Assembly: GCA_963678675.1 (NCBI GenBank)
Contig: OY783192.1
Location: forward strand, 21,137,174 to 21,201,173
Reading direction: 5' to 3'
Source of the DNA: Xiphydria camelus
Taxonomy: Eukaryota > Arthropoda > Insecta > Hymenoptera > Xiphydriidae
DNA length: 64,000 bases
Shown here: piece by piece, positions 36,208 to 47,975 of the stretch
Layout of the letters: each line of letters starts with the position of its first letter
How positions within the stretch are numbered: position 1 is the first letter of the stretch
Made by a program: the position numbers and the translations under genes
The notes under the pieces: generated by a model
Seen by the model: only the letters and a program-made list of their open reading frames with translations
The model's database searches: none
Told to the model about the DNA's origin: nothing

Positions 36208-37297
36208 AAAAAACCGCATAGTTTGTTTATTTACGATTTTTATGACTTCTTTCACGAACGAATTGTTCTGGGGAAAATGTAAATATTATCGAAACATTAA
36301 TTATAAAATCATTACATGTTGGTGATTTTATTTATCATTCATAATTTTTAAATCAGTCATCTAGGCTGAAAACATTTTTACCGATTTTCCGTTTATCATT
36401 GAGTGCGTTCTAGATGCGAAATTCAATGTTCAATTGTTTTCAAACTGTTAACACACGATACGTCGGCTGACAACAATGAATGTGTAGTGACGCGCCACGC
36501 CGCTCTTTTCTCCGCCTTGTCGGAAACTACGCGATAAAGCGATCAGGGGCCCCTTTCTCTAACTCACTCGCAAAGTTGCGTATACGCATCTTAGCTAATA
36601 GATCAATTAGGATCAAGTATTCCGTTGTGGTGGGGGTCCTGATTGGTCTACTCGCTAAGAAACGTATACGTTTCTCTTGCGAGTGAGTAAGAGAAAGGGG
36701 CCCCAGGGGTCTCCTTACCTGAGAACCCTGCCTACGTCACAACTAAGGGCCTTTGCACACGACGTTTTTTAAACTAGCTGGCGACAATGGTAAACTTTCC
36801 TACAGAGACTAAAAATAATATAGAGGGAAAAAAACCAAGAGAGAAGTTCCACTGAAACTGAGAATATATCCTCAATTAACCATTGTATGGAATTATGTAC
36901 TATTTCTCTCATTAACGCAACATACCTTGACAACACACTTGCTTTCATTAATTTGGCGGTAATGATTTCATTAATTTTATCATAATTTTTTCATTATCTT
37001 TGGTGATTCGTAAGTTGTTACATGATTACTTTGGAAAGGGAGCTATTTTATTAATTCGTGCTATCATACATCGTCGATGTTTTGAAGGGGGTGGGGGTTA
37101 TATAAAACAAAGTCGGGTTAGTTACACTATTTATAACTAAAGGACGGCTAGACAGATTTTAGTGACCTTTGATTCTTGGATTTGTCTCCGCCGCGAATAG
37201 CAGAATAAGTATAAAAACATCTTAAAAATTTAAGATAAAAAAATTTATTAAGAAATTAATTTTTCTAGAGAAGTTTCCTCGCGTACTGGAAAGTAAG
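36208..37297. other. Unassigned sequence with a module A-flank fragment
   Basis: 36540-36710 contains the GGGGCCCCTTTCTC and CCTGATTGGTCTACTCGCTA blocks also found at 11355-11395 and 26518-26700. The rest is AT-rich without a gene. Confidence 0.4.
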
Positions 37298-37445
37298 AAA
37301 CTTCGATATCAGTTTCTCTGAATTTGATTCCGGTGGTATTAGTTTCAATTGGCTCTATACAAGTCTTTTACAATGCTTCTTCGTAGAGCCAATTGAAACT
37401 AATACCACCGGAATCAAATTCAGAGAAACAGATATCGAAGTTTCA
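37298..37445. repeat. 61-bp arm hairpin (148 bp total)
   Basis: 37298-37358 and 37385-37445 are reverse complements with one mismatch and a 26-bp loop. Transcribed, this would be an almost perfect 61-bp hairpin of pre-miRNA/hpRNA-like size. A miniature inverted repeat is the simpler reading. Confidence 0.9.
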
Positions 37446-38924
37446 CTTCTTCCGCGTGTGGCGGCCACACGTTTTGTATTTTTTTATGGGCACAAAATGT
37501 AGTGTAAGGAATATCATATTCACTGGATGTATTTTCACCGATATTGGATCCTCCCCAGGGACTTGAAAATCTGTTACATTCTCCAGGGTTTGGGACTGGT
37601 GTTGATCTGCATTAGCAGATATAGCAATATTGGATTGTGTGTTAATTTAATTCTCTCTCTCCATTTTCGACTTCGTTCTGCATCAGTTTTAGGTATTTTG
37701 TTATAAATTAATACACCCACACATACACACACACACACACAAAAGAATGTACAGTAATGCATGGTGGTTACTTGAGAAAGATCACGACTCCGATCGCAGA
37801 CTACACGAGCTCCGTATAGCCGGCCACTCGACGCGGTAAAATCCGGAAAACTGAAAATGTGCAAACGAAATACAAATAACTCACAAGTAACTCTGCGCCC
37901 TCTAGTCTGGCTTCTCATATATCTTACGGATACACCCAAAAAAGGATCCTAAACGCTAGATTTATGGTGAGACTAAACAGCCCTCTTAGTGGAGGTGCGA
38001 CACTGCGTCGCCTCCTAATACGAACAATAGCTTCCATCGCCCGAAGAAACCCTCTCGAGTAACACAAACCTGACCCCCTCTGCACAGTCTAAACAGCGAT
38101 TGATTTTTGCCTCATTTTTCTTCAGTTTCAATTTAATAACTATAACATGTGCGATCAAGAGTAGATCTCCTCGAGGTCGTAAATCCCGAAGGCACTACTG
38201 CGTGACACGAATAGTGACCGAAAACGTAGAGTGGTGGATTTAAACCGTATCGGTTAGTTGAAATGATTTAACACTGCACTCACAATATTACTGGTGATTA
38301 TATTGGATTCAAAGAGATATAGTAATTCCGTGATGTAGCCGTGGTTTACAATTAGATATACTGAGAGGTAGTTCTGAGGGAAATGTATGGGACTGCGAAC
38401 GCATTCGTAACCCCCATTCACCAAAACATACCGCCTGCCTCGCTGTTGCGACCGATGTACAGATGATATCTAGATTAGTGCCTTTTTTACTGAGGTTGCG
38501 ATAACAGTGAGCCTCGCCGCGTGAGAGATAGTCGTACGGCGGCCTGGCGCTCCAGCCTCGCAAAATCGACACATGGCTTTGCCTGGCAAAGGCGATAGAC
38601 GGTACGGCGTCTACGTACGGTAGAGAGCGGTGGAATGGGGCAGAGTTGAGAGCGGTGTATTGGGGCAGGGTCGAGAGCGCTGTATGAGTGAGTCACGATC
38701 GGAAGCGCTGGAGTGTGTGGGTTTCGTTATGGACCTCGTGTCGGGCGCGCGATTTTAGTACCCTCAGCATAAAAGTTTCACTTCAAAAATAAAAAAAAAT
38801 CTGGTGGTGAATAACAATATATGATGCTGCTGCTAGCTGTAATTGCAGAGCTACATCCATTGCTGTAGTCAGACTCAAACTGAAGGTGGAAGTCGTGGCG
38901 TTGTGTCGTAACCTCGTTCGGTTA
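37446..38924. other. Unassigned sequence with an (AC)n microsatellite
   Basis: An (AC)n tract lies at 37713-37741. Minus-strand ORFs here (121 codons at 37574-37939; 87 and 69 codons around 38309-38696) carry no recognised domain, and the first crosses the microsatellite. I cannot support a gene. Confidence 0.4.
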
Positions 38925-39832
38925 AGGCTGGCCGCATACTTACTACTATCGGATCCGATTGTCTGAAACGATTGTCGGATCCGGAAATCTGAAGTTCAAA
39001 ATACTCTAAGTTTATATGACCCTACCGCACACTGCCGATCCGATGTCGGATCGGACGTCCGAGTCGGATGCAGGCCGAAGGCGTCCGACCGTCCTACCGA
39101 CTATCGGAAGGCGTGTTCTCTACGATTGTTTTTATATACTACGCAGCAAACATACGATTATGTTTCGGCAAGCGCAACAGCGCCTCATCCAGTTTTCCAA
39201 TTTCAGGGGGGCACGGGCACCCTCTGCCCTTCGCTATCCTTGGACAAGTGACCACCGTACCCCTGCCTCGCTAGTCGTCTTCCAAGTCAGTCATCTCAAG
39301 ATCAGTTGTGGTGTACGAGAGTCGACTTTTGAATGCAGACTGGTGAAATCATGTGTGTTCCGTCTCACGATAGACGAACATTACACATCATTTCGTACCG
39401 TTTGATATATCACGACCACGAAAATACCTCGACAACTATAATTAATATCGCCATCAGCGAAGCGTATACGAAGCGTACCGCAGAATATGTACAGTGCATT
39501 CAGCGTGTAAGCACCTAGACAAGGAATGTAAACATCTGGACACGGAAAGTTGGACTTTCCCGATCGAGCCTCCCGTTGATTTGTTACCAAGGACGGTTTA
39601 TAGCCTTTTCACGGGCGTTTTTTAATGCCCGCAATTTCGAGTTTTCTTTCACGAGTCCCGCGCGTGACGAGGACTCGGTCCCTAATATCCTTGCGTCTCA
39701 ATACCGTTTCCGACAATCGGATCCGATAGTAGTAAGAGTCTGACGCATTGTGTCGTATGTCTGCGGTAGTCTTCCGATCTGGCAATCGTTTCAGATAGTC
39801 GGATCCGATAGTAGTAAGTAAGCGGCCAGCCT
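38925..39832. mobile_element. 908-bp MITE with AGGCTGGCCGC ends
   Basis: Outer ends AGGCTGGCCGCATACTTAC and its mirror, CTTACTTGCGGCCAGCCT-like sequence, extend into arms with ACTATCGGATCCGA. A second inverted copy of the arm motif lies inside near 39700-39745. No transposase is encoded. The end type could fit hAT- or Harbinger-derived MITEs, but I found no clean target duplication. It sits just upstream of the pogo fragment. Confidence 0.65.
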
Positions 39833-39901
39833 AAGTTACGTGATGGTTGACACGGCCAAAACTTCCGGAGCGAACCGTGTCATCTTGCAACGAGCCGTAA
39901 C

Positions 39902-40673
39902 ATGTTCGGTGTTACGTTACGGGTCATCTGTACAGATGGATACGCGCCTTTAGAATTCTGCACAGCGAACGGGATTCGTGTTATCTCGTTTCCACCGCAC
40001 TGCTCACATCGGCTACAACCGCTCGATGTTAGCGTGTTTGGACCATTGAAAAAGGCAATCGACAGCCAATTTGAAATGTTCATGCGTATGAATCCCGGGC
40101 GTGGTGCTCAAATCTACGACTTGCCACAAATGGTTGCTCGTGGGCTGGAGATAGCAGTAATAGAAGTGAACATCAAATCGGGTTTCCATGCGCCCGGAGT
40201 TTGGCCGATCGATACGGAGAAGTTTCAGGATATTGATTATTTACCGAGTGCAACAACAGATCGCCCCAATCCAAACGAATCTGCCGGTGAAGAATGTAGA
40301 TCTGTTGTTGTAGTGGATAAGGAATCCAATCAGCAATTGGGCTCATCGACTTCACGTTCTCAAATTGCTGCTTTTCTTGAATGAGACGTTTGAAAAAATT
40401 GTGCCGTTTCCGAAAGCTCCACTCCGTGTGGAAAGAAAGCGCAGAGGTCGTAAATCTGGTCCATCTGCAAATTTAAGTCACCCAAGCGTGATGGCAGAAA
40501 GTGCGAGCGAACAACAGAAACGAGTCAAACGATTAGAACGAAAAAGGCCACATTTTAAAAATACGGTCAGTAATCTCCAACCTTCTACCAGTGAAACGAT
40601 ACAGCAAACAAGAAAGCGATCACAACGGCACAGCGCCACTGTAAAATCGTACGAATCCAGTGACAGCGATTAA
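39902..40673 (+). pseudogene. pogo/Tigger-like transposase, C-terminal part
   Basis: The frame at 39902-40384 encodes PPHCSHRLQPLDVSVFGPLKK, the signature C-terminal segment of DDE_1 (pogo/CENP-B-like) transposases before the third catalytic position. It is preceded by a diverged form of the block that normally bears the second catalytic Asp. The reading continues in a shifted frame at 40365-40673 with a basic RKRRGRKSGPS tail typical of these proteins. One frameshift near 40370-40384 separates the two. The N-terminal half is absent, and the MITE at 38925-39832 lies in its place. The separate N-terminal pogo fragment at 48867 is 8 kb away and not obviously the same copy. Confidence 0.8.
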
Positions 40674-41566
40674 AATTTTGACTAAGGGTATAGCCGGATA
40701 AGCATATGAAATCAGGCCCGGCCTGACTTTTTTTCCCCATTCAGGTATATTTTGTGTCTATACATAGGTAACTAAGCTCTCTCTAAATTTTTAGACCAAA
40801 ATATTGATTTAATCAAAAGTTATCGCCAAAAAACCAAAAAACGAAAATATTGTTTATCTCGAAAACTACTCGACCGATTTCGCGCAGCAAAATATATATT
40901 ATGCACCGTCATGTAGCTATATTATAAAAAAATATTGGATTGTTTCGCCCATAAATAAAGAAAAACAACAAGATTGAATTTTTCAATAATTTTTATTTTT
41001 CATATGAAAAATAACACCCCCGCCGTTTTTTTTTATACAGACTCAGGCATGACTAAACTATGATGTATAATTTTTACAAGATGATTGGTGTGGGACAAGT
41101 CGAAATAAATTGAAGAAAATAACACAACTTTGCTTCCGCCGTTTTCTTAACGAACGTAATAAGTAGCAGAAAACGGCGGAAACAAAGTTGTACACCTATT
41201 AATTCGAATTTTTACTTAACAAAAAGTAATAGCATTTATTTACAATTGTTTACTACTAGCGAGAATACAATTTACTACTTGTAATATATTATGTGTACCT
41301 ACATATAAATCGAAATTAAATCAAATTAAAGGTACTGACATAGAATCTTCGTTTCAATCTTCGTCGCTTTCGTAATTTATTGTTGGTTGAATATTTTCTC
41401 TGTGGAATAGTTTGCTTAATATTTCTGCAGGTTTAATAAGCTTTGTTTGATATCGCGCAAATGACAAGTAATAAATAATTGCAGCTATATGGGAACAACA
41501 ACCGACCGTTCTCTTGCCGTTTGCACACTCGCATGTGTCGATACAATGCGAATCGATACAAATCTA

Positions 41567-41900
41567 ACAGTAATTACAAGACGGTGGGGGTAATGACTTT
41601 CAATCTCTGATAAGCCAGGATTTCCGTCGCACGTTAATCGGACGTCTATATCGGTTCTTATCGTTCATTATCATTGCGACCTGAGTAAAGCGCTAATCTA
41701 GAGTTAATGTGCCGCCATCGGTTGCATTGATGAGTTATTCCGGGATCTTAATCGTAACTCTAGATCAGCACTTTACTTAGATCGCGATAATAATGAATGA
41801 AAAGAACCGATATAGACGTCCGTTTAACTGAATACCTGGCTTATATATCAGGGATAGAAAATCGCTACCCCCCCCCCCCCCACCGTCTTGCAATAACTGT
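41567..41900. mobile_element. 334-bp MITE with TA target duplication, nested in the element above
   Basis: ACAGTAATTACAAGACGGTG at the left is the inverse of CACCGTCTTGCAATAACTGT at the right. TA flanks both ends (41565-41566 and 41901-41902), as in Tc1/mariner insertions. The arms extend to an AATCTAGAGTTA/TAACTCTAGAT inner pair around a loop of about 47 bp. A 14-C run is at 41868-41881. Confidence 0.85.
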
Positions 41901-42248
41901 TAAATGTCAGCTATATAGGTCGGAACGAAATGAACGTTCATCAGTGTAATATAATGCAACGTAGCGTCATGTAATGTGTGTACAACACATCCAGTTTGCA
42001 AGTACTTACTTTAACTTTACAATTGAGTCAGTTCCCCTTTGGTCTCAGTTTCATTCGCTATCGTCAGGGGCAACTGATCCACTGTACCCCGAGGAGATCT
42101 AACATTGTATAGATATGAGTACAGATAAAGTTAATACCATTTTTATATATCATCTTATACATTAAGGATAATTGTTTCTAGTCATTTAACTGCATTTAAT
42201 ATATCTTCACTATTTAAATGTAATTTGTCAAATATTTATATTTTTTAG

Positions 42249-44468
42249 TGTGTTGGGTGCAAAAGGTTCTTTCGGAAACTACGTTGTAAGAAACAGACAA
42301 TTGTGACAGAAGGAAAAGCAAAGGAATTATCTGCAATTCTCTCTCTTTTGAATGATAAAATATCTCCTGGAGATAAGATCTGCAATGCGTGTAAACTTAA
42401 AGTTTACAGTACCAAAAAAAATAATGACACAGAATTCGACATTTCTGATGATACACTACATCTGCTACATTTGTTAAAACTGAGAAAGGTAATTTCAATT
42501 TGATTCAGAAATAAATATATCCGCTGTAACAAAGAAGAAGTATGATTTAAACTTCATAGTTCAATAACGTGGTGAGAAATAATTGTAATTTAACAATCAT
42601 AGTAATGATTATCGCTAATTTTGATTGATTTTTGACACACAGATGATCCTGATTGTGAATTTAAACATCATGAAAATGAAGAGATTGGATCTGAACGTAT
42701 CGAATTATCATTGGCAAGAGTTGTTTCTACGCAGAAGTATTGCTGTGTTTGCGGATCAACAGACAACAGAACTGTCATTCCTTTTGAAGCTCGGAAGCAG
42801 GCGTATGTTAAAAGAAGAATATTTATTCCTATTGGAAATCGATGCTGCAAAAATCATCTGATGAAAGAAAAGTTCTACGAAGACGATCTACGCCTTTTAA
42901 AAGTGGTTTCTAACTCAAGTTTTGTAGAAACCTCCGATCTACAAAAATTGTTAGAAAATCTTTCTGTAGACAGCGATTCTACAGTTATAGAAAAAATAGG
43001 TAATTTTTCTTATCCTGAAGATCAAGTGAAGTTACTGACTGGTTTTTCATATGAAAATATAAATGAAATACGAAATATGCTTTCTTCTATGCGCGGTAAT
43101 GATAATCGATCAGTCTTTCAAGCTGTTGTTGTTTTCCTTATCAAATTAAGAAGTGGAAATTCAAATAGTATGATTTTTTCCTTTTTACAGTTACAACGTG
43201 AACAACTTGTCTCCGATTATTTTGACGAAGTTTTGACATCGTTTGAAAAAGATGTTCTCCCTTTTAATTTTGGTTTGAATAGTGTTAACACAGAGATAAT
43301 CTAATAGAAAATGAGACTTCGAAAATTGCTAAAGAACTCTTGAATTCAGACCGCGAATTAATTCTTATTTGTGACGGTACGTACATTAGACATCAAAAAA
43401 GTTCTAATAATGAGTATCAGCGCAAATCATACTCTGGCCAAAAAAAAAAGTACCTTCATGCAAGCCATTTATAATTTGCACGACAAATGGTTATATTGTC
43501 GATATGTTAGGTCCTTATTTGGCAAATGTCAATGCTGCAAAGATTCTGGATGATATTTTAAATTCTTCGCCGGAATTAAGAAACTTGCTTCGTAAAGGAG
43601 ATAAATTGGTCCTTTTGATAGAGGCTTTCGGGATATTATAGAATATTTAGAAGAGCAAGGTTTTGAAGTACACATGCCTGCATTAAAAAGAAAACGTGCT
43701 CAATTGTTGTGTAAAGAATCAAATTACTCTCGATATGTCACTAAAGTTCGGTGGGCGGTAGAAGCTATACATGGGATTATCAAACAAAAATTCAAACTTT
43801 TAGATAAAAAACTTTACAATAAAATACTTCCAAAAACCAGTTTAATTTGCAAGACGGCTTGTTTCTTACATAATCAATTTGGCAAACGTCTAAATAGCGA
43901 TGTTGAATTATCTGAAGAAATCGTGGAGTATATGAAATCGAGACGTAATTTAAACGATATTCTTAGTATTCAAGTCGAGAAAGATGGTTGGAAGCGCAGA
44001 AAAGTACCGTTTCAACAAATAACTTCATCTAATTTGTTTGATTTTCCCGAAATGACTGAAAAAGACTTAAAAATATTGTTTACGGGTACTTATCAATATT
44101 CTCAAGCCATTTCCTATTTAGCAGATATGATAGATGATGACAATACGATTAATATTCATTATTTAAAAGACAATTCAAGCATTTTAAAATTGCAAGTTCA
44201 ATCACGACATATAAACCGTAAAGAATATTGCTGTTTTATTGAATATAAACCTGATTCTATTGGTTATTCCGGGATCTTACGATACACGTGCGAGTGTGCA
44301 AACGGCAAGAGAACGGTCGGTTGTTGTTCCCATATAGCTGCAATTATTTATTACTTGTCATTTGCGCGATATCAAACAAAGCTTATTAAACCTGCAGAAA
44401 TATTAAGCAAACTATTCCACAGAGAAAATATTCAACCAACAATAAATTACGAAAGCGACGAAGATTGA
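42249..44468 (+). pseudogene. DDE_4-type transposase with C-terminal SWIM zinc finger
   Basis: After a TTTTTAG acceptor-like site the frame has CVGC and CNAC (zinc-binding N-terminus). After a probable intron (donor near 42489, acceptor near 42642) it continues through CCVCGS and the 42711-43304 frame. Three breaks follow, near 43304, in the A-run 43440-43449, and near 43612. Across them the catalytic blocks are still readable: CDGTYIRHQKSSN (first Asp), FDRGFRDII (second Asp) and VRWAVEAIHG (Glu). The last exon (43674-44468) ends with CECANGKRTVGCCSHIAA, a SWIM-type C-x-C...C-x-H finger. This fits the ISL2EU-like group; the superfamily name is from memory and should be checked. Confidence 0.75.
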
Positions 44469-45137
44469 AACGAAGCTTCTATGTCAGTACCTTTAATTTG
44501 ATTTAATTTCGATTTATATGTAGGTACACATAATATATTACAAGTAGTAAATTGTATTCTCGTTAGTAATAAACAATTGTAAATAAATGCTATTACTTTT
44601 TGTTAAGTAAAAATTCGAATTAATAGGTGTACAACTTCGATTCCCCCGTTTTCTGCAACTTATTACGTTCGTTAAGAAATCGGCGGAAGCAAAGTTGTGT
44701 TATTTTCTTCAATTTATTTCGACTTGTTGTCCCACACCAATCATCTTGTAAAAATTATGCATCATAGTTTAGTCATGCCTGAGTCTGTATAAAAAAAAAC
44801 GGCGGGGGTGTTATTTTTCATATGAAAAATAAAAATTATTGAAAAATTCAATCTTGTTGTTTTTCTTTATTTATGGGCGAAACAATCCAATATTTTTTTA
44901 TAATATAGCTACATGACGGTGCATAATATATATTTCGCTGCGCGAAATCGGTCGAGTAGTTTTCGAGATAAACAATATTTTCGTTTTTTGGTTCCTTGGC
45001 GATAACTTTTGATTAAATTAATATTTTGGTCTAAAAATTTAGAGAGAGCTTAGTTACGTATAGACACAAAATATACCTGAATGGGGAAAAAAAGTCAGGC
45101 CGGGCCTGATTTCATATGCTTATCCGGCTATACCCTT

Positions 45138-45514
45138 TATGCTCTAAAATTCAATATTGTATGAAAGATATGACTTCTTTATTCTTGAATTTGTACTATT
45201 TTAAGAAACAGTAACTATTTTTTCACGTATCATTGTATCCCGATCATTAAAGAAGGGGGGTCGCAGTTATGCCGGGGGGGGGGGGGGGGGGGGGTCGGAG
45301 TTAGGCCATGGTTTTTGAACATGTCGAAAATGGAGTGTTTTACGTATTGGTTTTGATGTTTATAAATGAAAAACTACAAGTTTCTCTCTACAGCAGAAAG
45401 TTGCAAGAACAAATTCCCTTCAAAATGATCTATTTTTCAAAAGAATCTTTCAGTTTTTATGTCCGGTATGGGCCAAACCATTTGGGGGGTCGGAGCCACT
45501 CTCCCCTATACAGA
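45138..45514. other. Unassigned spacer with a 21-G tract
   Basis: A run of 21 G lies at 45274-45294. The plus ORF at 45308-45655 runs into the inverted repeat and has no recognised domain. Confidence 0.35.
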
Positions 45515-46294
45515 CTGTTCCCCTCTATACATGCCAGCGTATATGCCACATTGCATATCGGTTGGCGCTATCGGATCCAAGATGGTTCCCTAAAATTCGG
45601 TGACAATACCGACAGCCCAAACACGAACCAAATAGTCCAGACACGAACCAAATAGACGTCTCAGTCCGAAAAACAGCGGTCATCTCAATAGTGGTGAAAG
45701 TGACAGACGCTCTGACAGATAGCTTGATAATCGTTTGGATTTTTTTCGAATAATCAATATAGTGAACGGAAGCAATGCCATTTTTCTCTGGTTGCTTGTG
45801 CATAAAGAGCAGGAAAGGAGACATCAGTATCTCAGAAGAAGTGCTACCAGATAAGTTACTTCCTCATTGACCGTCTTAACCTCATTTTGATCACGTATGA
45901 AGGACAAATATCTTTGTGGTTATCAAAATGAGGTTAAAACGTTCAGTTAGGAAGTAACTTATCTGATGGCACTTCTCCTGAGATACTGATGTCTCCTTTT
46001 CTGCTCTTTATGCGCAAGCAACCAGAGAAAAATAGCGCTGCTTCCGTTCACTATCTTGATTATTCGAAACAAATGCAAACGATTATCAAACTATCTGTTA
46101 GAGCGTCTGTCACATTCACCACTATTGAGATGACCGATGTTTTTCGGACTGAAACGTCTATTTGGTTCGTGTCTGGACTATTTGATTCGTGTCTGGGCTG
46201 TCAGTATTGTCACCGAATTTTAGGGAACCATCTTGGATCCGATAGCGCCAACCCATATGCAATGTGCTACGCTGGCGTGTATAGAGGGGAACAG
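45515..46294. mobile_element. 780-bp foldback element built from module D
   Basis: 45515-45891 and 45922-46294 are reverse complements, from CTGTTCCCCTCTATAC at the left to GTATAGAGGGGAACAG at the right. The inner arms carry module D sequence (ACATTCACCACTATTGAGAT). Matching 99- and 112-codon ORFs in the two arms reflect the symmetry, not selection. Confidence 0.85.
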
Positions 46295-46792
46295 TGTATA
46301 TTATATATGAATTGTATAATTTTATGACTGATCGGGGATTCTTCAATAATGGATGTACGGGGTTCTGCCGTACTGTCGTCCGTCGTCAGCGTGATGCTTG
46401 GATCTTGCTATTAGTACGTTCGCTTTGTATTGGACGCTTACGCACTGTGAGCACCGTGGTCTCTTTTATCCATGCATATGTAACAAAGACAGAGCATTGC
46501 ACATAGTACGTATAAGGGTCCAAAACGGACACACTCTTAGACACTTCTCTACGTCTTTTCGGTGGGAGCCGTTCTCATTGGTAGAGCGTTATACCTCTCG
46601 CGTAGTCCATATTCGTGTGAACTCAGAGTGGCTGCGTTTCTCTAGTTGGGACGCCACAGTGCATTAGTTTCCATCAATCAGAGTCAAATAGACGTAGCAA
46701 AAAGTGTTAGACAGTTCACCGTCTTGCGTATAAGAAAGTAATGAAATTTACAATAGTTTATCCACTACAAGTAATGATAATAGGGCCAATGA
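46295..46792. other. Unassigned sequence
   Basis: Overlapping plus-strand ORFs at 46294-46506 and 46398-46667 show no known motif. I see no gene. Confidence 0.35.
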
Positions 46793-47284
46793 AAGCATCA
46801 TGTTTTACCGCATGTGGGGGGACTTAGTGAAAAGTTGAAAGCTGTCTTTAGAAAGTATAACATAAAAACTGTTTTCAAAATTCAAAACTCTTTTTCAAAG
46901 TTTTTTAATTAAGGAAAGGATAAGTTAAAGATAGATTTGAATAGCAATGTTATTTACGAGTTCAATTGTAAAGATTGTGGTAAAAAGTATATCGGTGAGA
47001 CAAGCAGATGCCTTAAAAAACGCTTATATGAACATCAGTATAGTGTTAAAATGGGCAAAGAAAGCACTGGTCTTTCTGAGCATGCAATTGGCAATAAGCA
47101 CGTTTTTGAGTTTGATAATCCTAAAATTTTGTCACGAGAAAAACATTGGGCAAAGAGAAAGATATTAGAAAGTTTTTATATTAACAAAATTAAAGACAAT
47201 ATAAATATTAAAACTGATAGTGTTGAGCTTCATCAAATTTATCAATCAATAACACCGGGCAACAACAAAAAAGTTTTTTACTGA
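46793..47284 (+). pseudogene. Penelope-like element, 3' end of ORF with GIY-YIG endonuclease
   Basis: The frame from 46793 has VLPHVGGLSEKLKAVF followed by a VFK segment, as in the linker of Penelope-like reverse transcriptases. Then come IYEFNCKDCGKKYIGETSRC and KKRLYEHQ, the GIY-YIG nuclease core (here IYE...YIG, Arg, His) with a CxxC finger typical of Penelope elements. The natural stop is at 47282-47284. An in-frame TAA at 46910-46912 splits linker and nuclease, and the reverse transcriptase itself is missing, so this is a truncated dead copy. A hammerhead-like motif follows 0.27 kb downstream. Confidence 0.85.
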
Positions 47285-47536
47285 GTCTTGATTGCTATAA
47301 CAATCTTCTGTTTCTCTATGTCGAAAAATAATAAAATCATTCATTTATTTTTGAAAAAAGTTTGCTTTTATGCCTTTCACAATGATTAACCCGTATTTAA
47401 GTTCTTTTATGATTATATAAGGAGATACATGTTTCGGGAAGTAAGGGTGGGGATGAGCGAGAAGAAACCAAATGTCATTTCACTTATGTGGTCTGTGTGC
47501 ATATCGGTAGATGAATAGGGAATTCAAGCATCTGTG

Positions 47537-47597
47537 GGTCATTACGTCTCTGAAGAGGGTTCGAAGAGGAACCGAAACGTCAGAAGTGAAGTGATTG
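47537..47597 (+). ncRNA. Hammerhead ribozyme-like motif (type I, minimal stem III)
   Basis: CTGAAGA (47550-47556) provides the C-U-G-A-N-G-A core. GGTTC (47558-47562) pairs with GAACC (47569-47573) across a GAAGAG loop as stem II. GAAA (47574-47577) follows and then C-G-TC with a GTC cleavage triplet at 47579-47581. Stem I can form from TCT/AGA next to the core plus TCA/TGA beyond an internal loop. Penelope-like elements are known to carry minimal type I hammerheads in their terminal repeats, and this one lies just 3' of a Penelope GIY-YIG domain. Stem III is extremely short, so activity would probably need dimers. Confidence 0.7.
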
Positions 47598-47640
47598 TTG
47601 TTGTTTGGCCTGATAATTAACTAGCTAAGTTAAATTAATT

Positions 47641-47975
47641 TTAAACTACTACAGGCAACATAAGTATTACCTTAAGAAAAGCAACTCAAGCACGAATTTG
47701 CGAATAAGTGTAAAAAACAGTAACTCGGAGCAAGTAATGCACGCGGCGCGGAACCCCCAGGGTGAAAATGTTATAACGATGTTCCTGCTGATCAGGCTAA
47801 GATATCAATTCAAGTTATAAAGGCTAAGGTCGCATGACTTCGAATTATAGAAGGTAAATTCGAGTAACAGAGATTGTGTTGTTCAGAATTCGAGTTATAG
47901 AGGCAAAATAATATGTCTGGAGAGCTTGTACTTGAAAAATACTTGGATTTTGCTTATACTTAAAAAGTCCTGGAA
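47641..47975. other. Unassigned spacer
   Basis: No gene is visible between the Penelope 3' end and the pogo element. A few TTCGAGTTATAGA-like direct repeats occur near 47805, 47837 and 47889. Confidence 0.4.

Larger units (their letters stand above)
40684..45137. mobile_element. 4.45 kb DNA transposon with about 860-bp TIRs (DDE_4/SWIM, ISL2EU-like)
   Basis: Ends AAGGGTATAGCCGGATAAGC (from 40684) and GCTTATCCGGCTATACCCTT (to 45137) extend into inverted repeats of about 860 bp (40684-41545 and 44281-45137). The right repeat includes the last about 190 bp of the transposase gene, so the left end carries a reversed copy of the gene's 3' end. It lies 10 bp after the pogo fragment's stop. The coding region is frameshifted, so the copy is probably inactive. 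I could not identify a target duplication. Confidence 0.8.

Noticed and set aside
37574..37939. 121-codon minus-strand ORF
   Set aside because: It crosses an (AC)n microsatellite giving a Cys-Val run, with no domain.
45525..46327. Two similar ORFs (99 and 112 codons) on opposite strands, looking like a duplicated gene
   Set aside because: They are the two arms of one inverted repeat made of module D, which is non-coding in its other copies.
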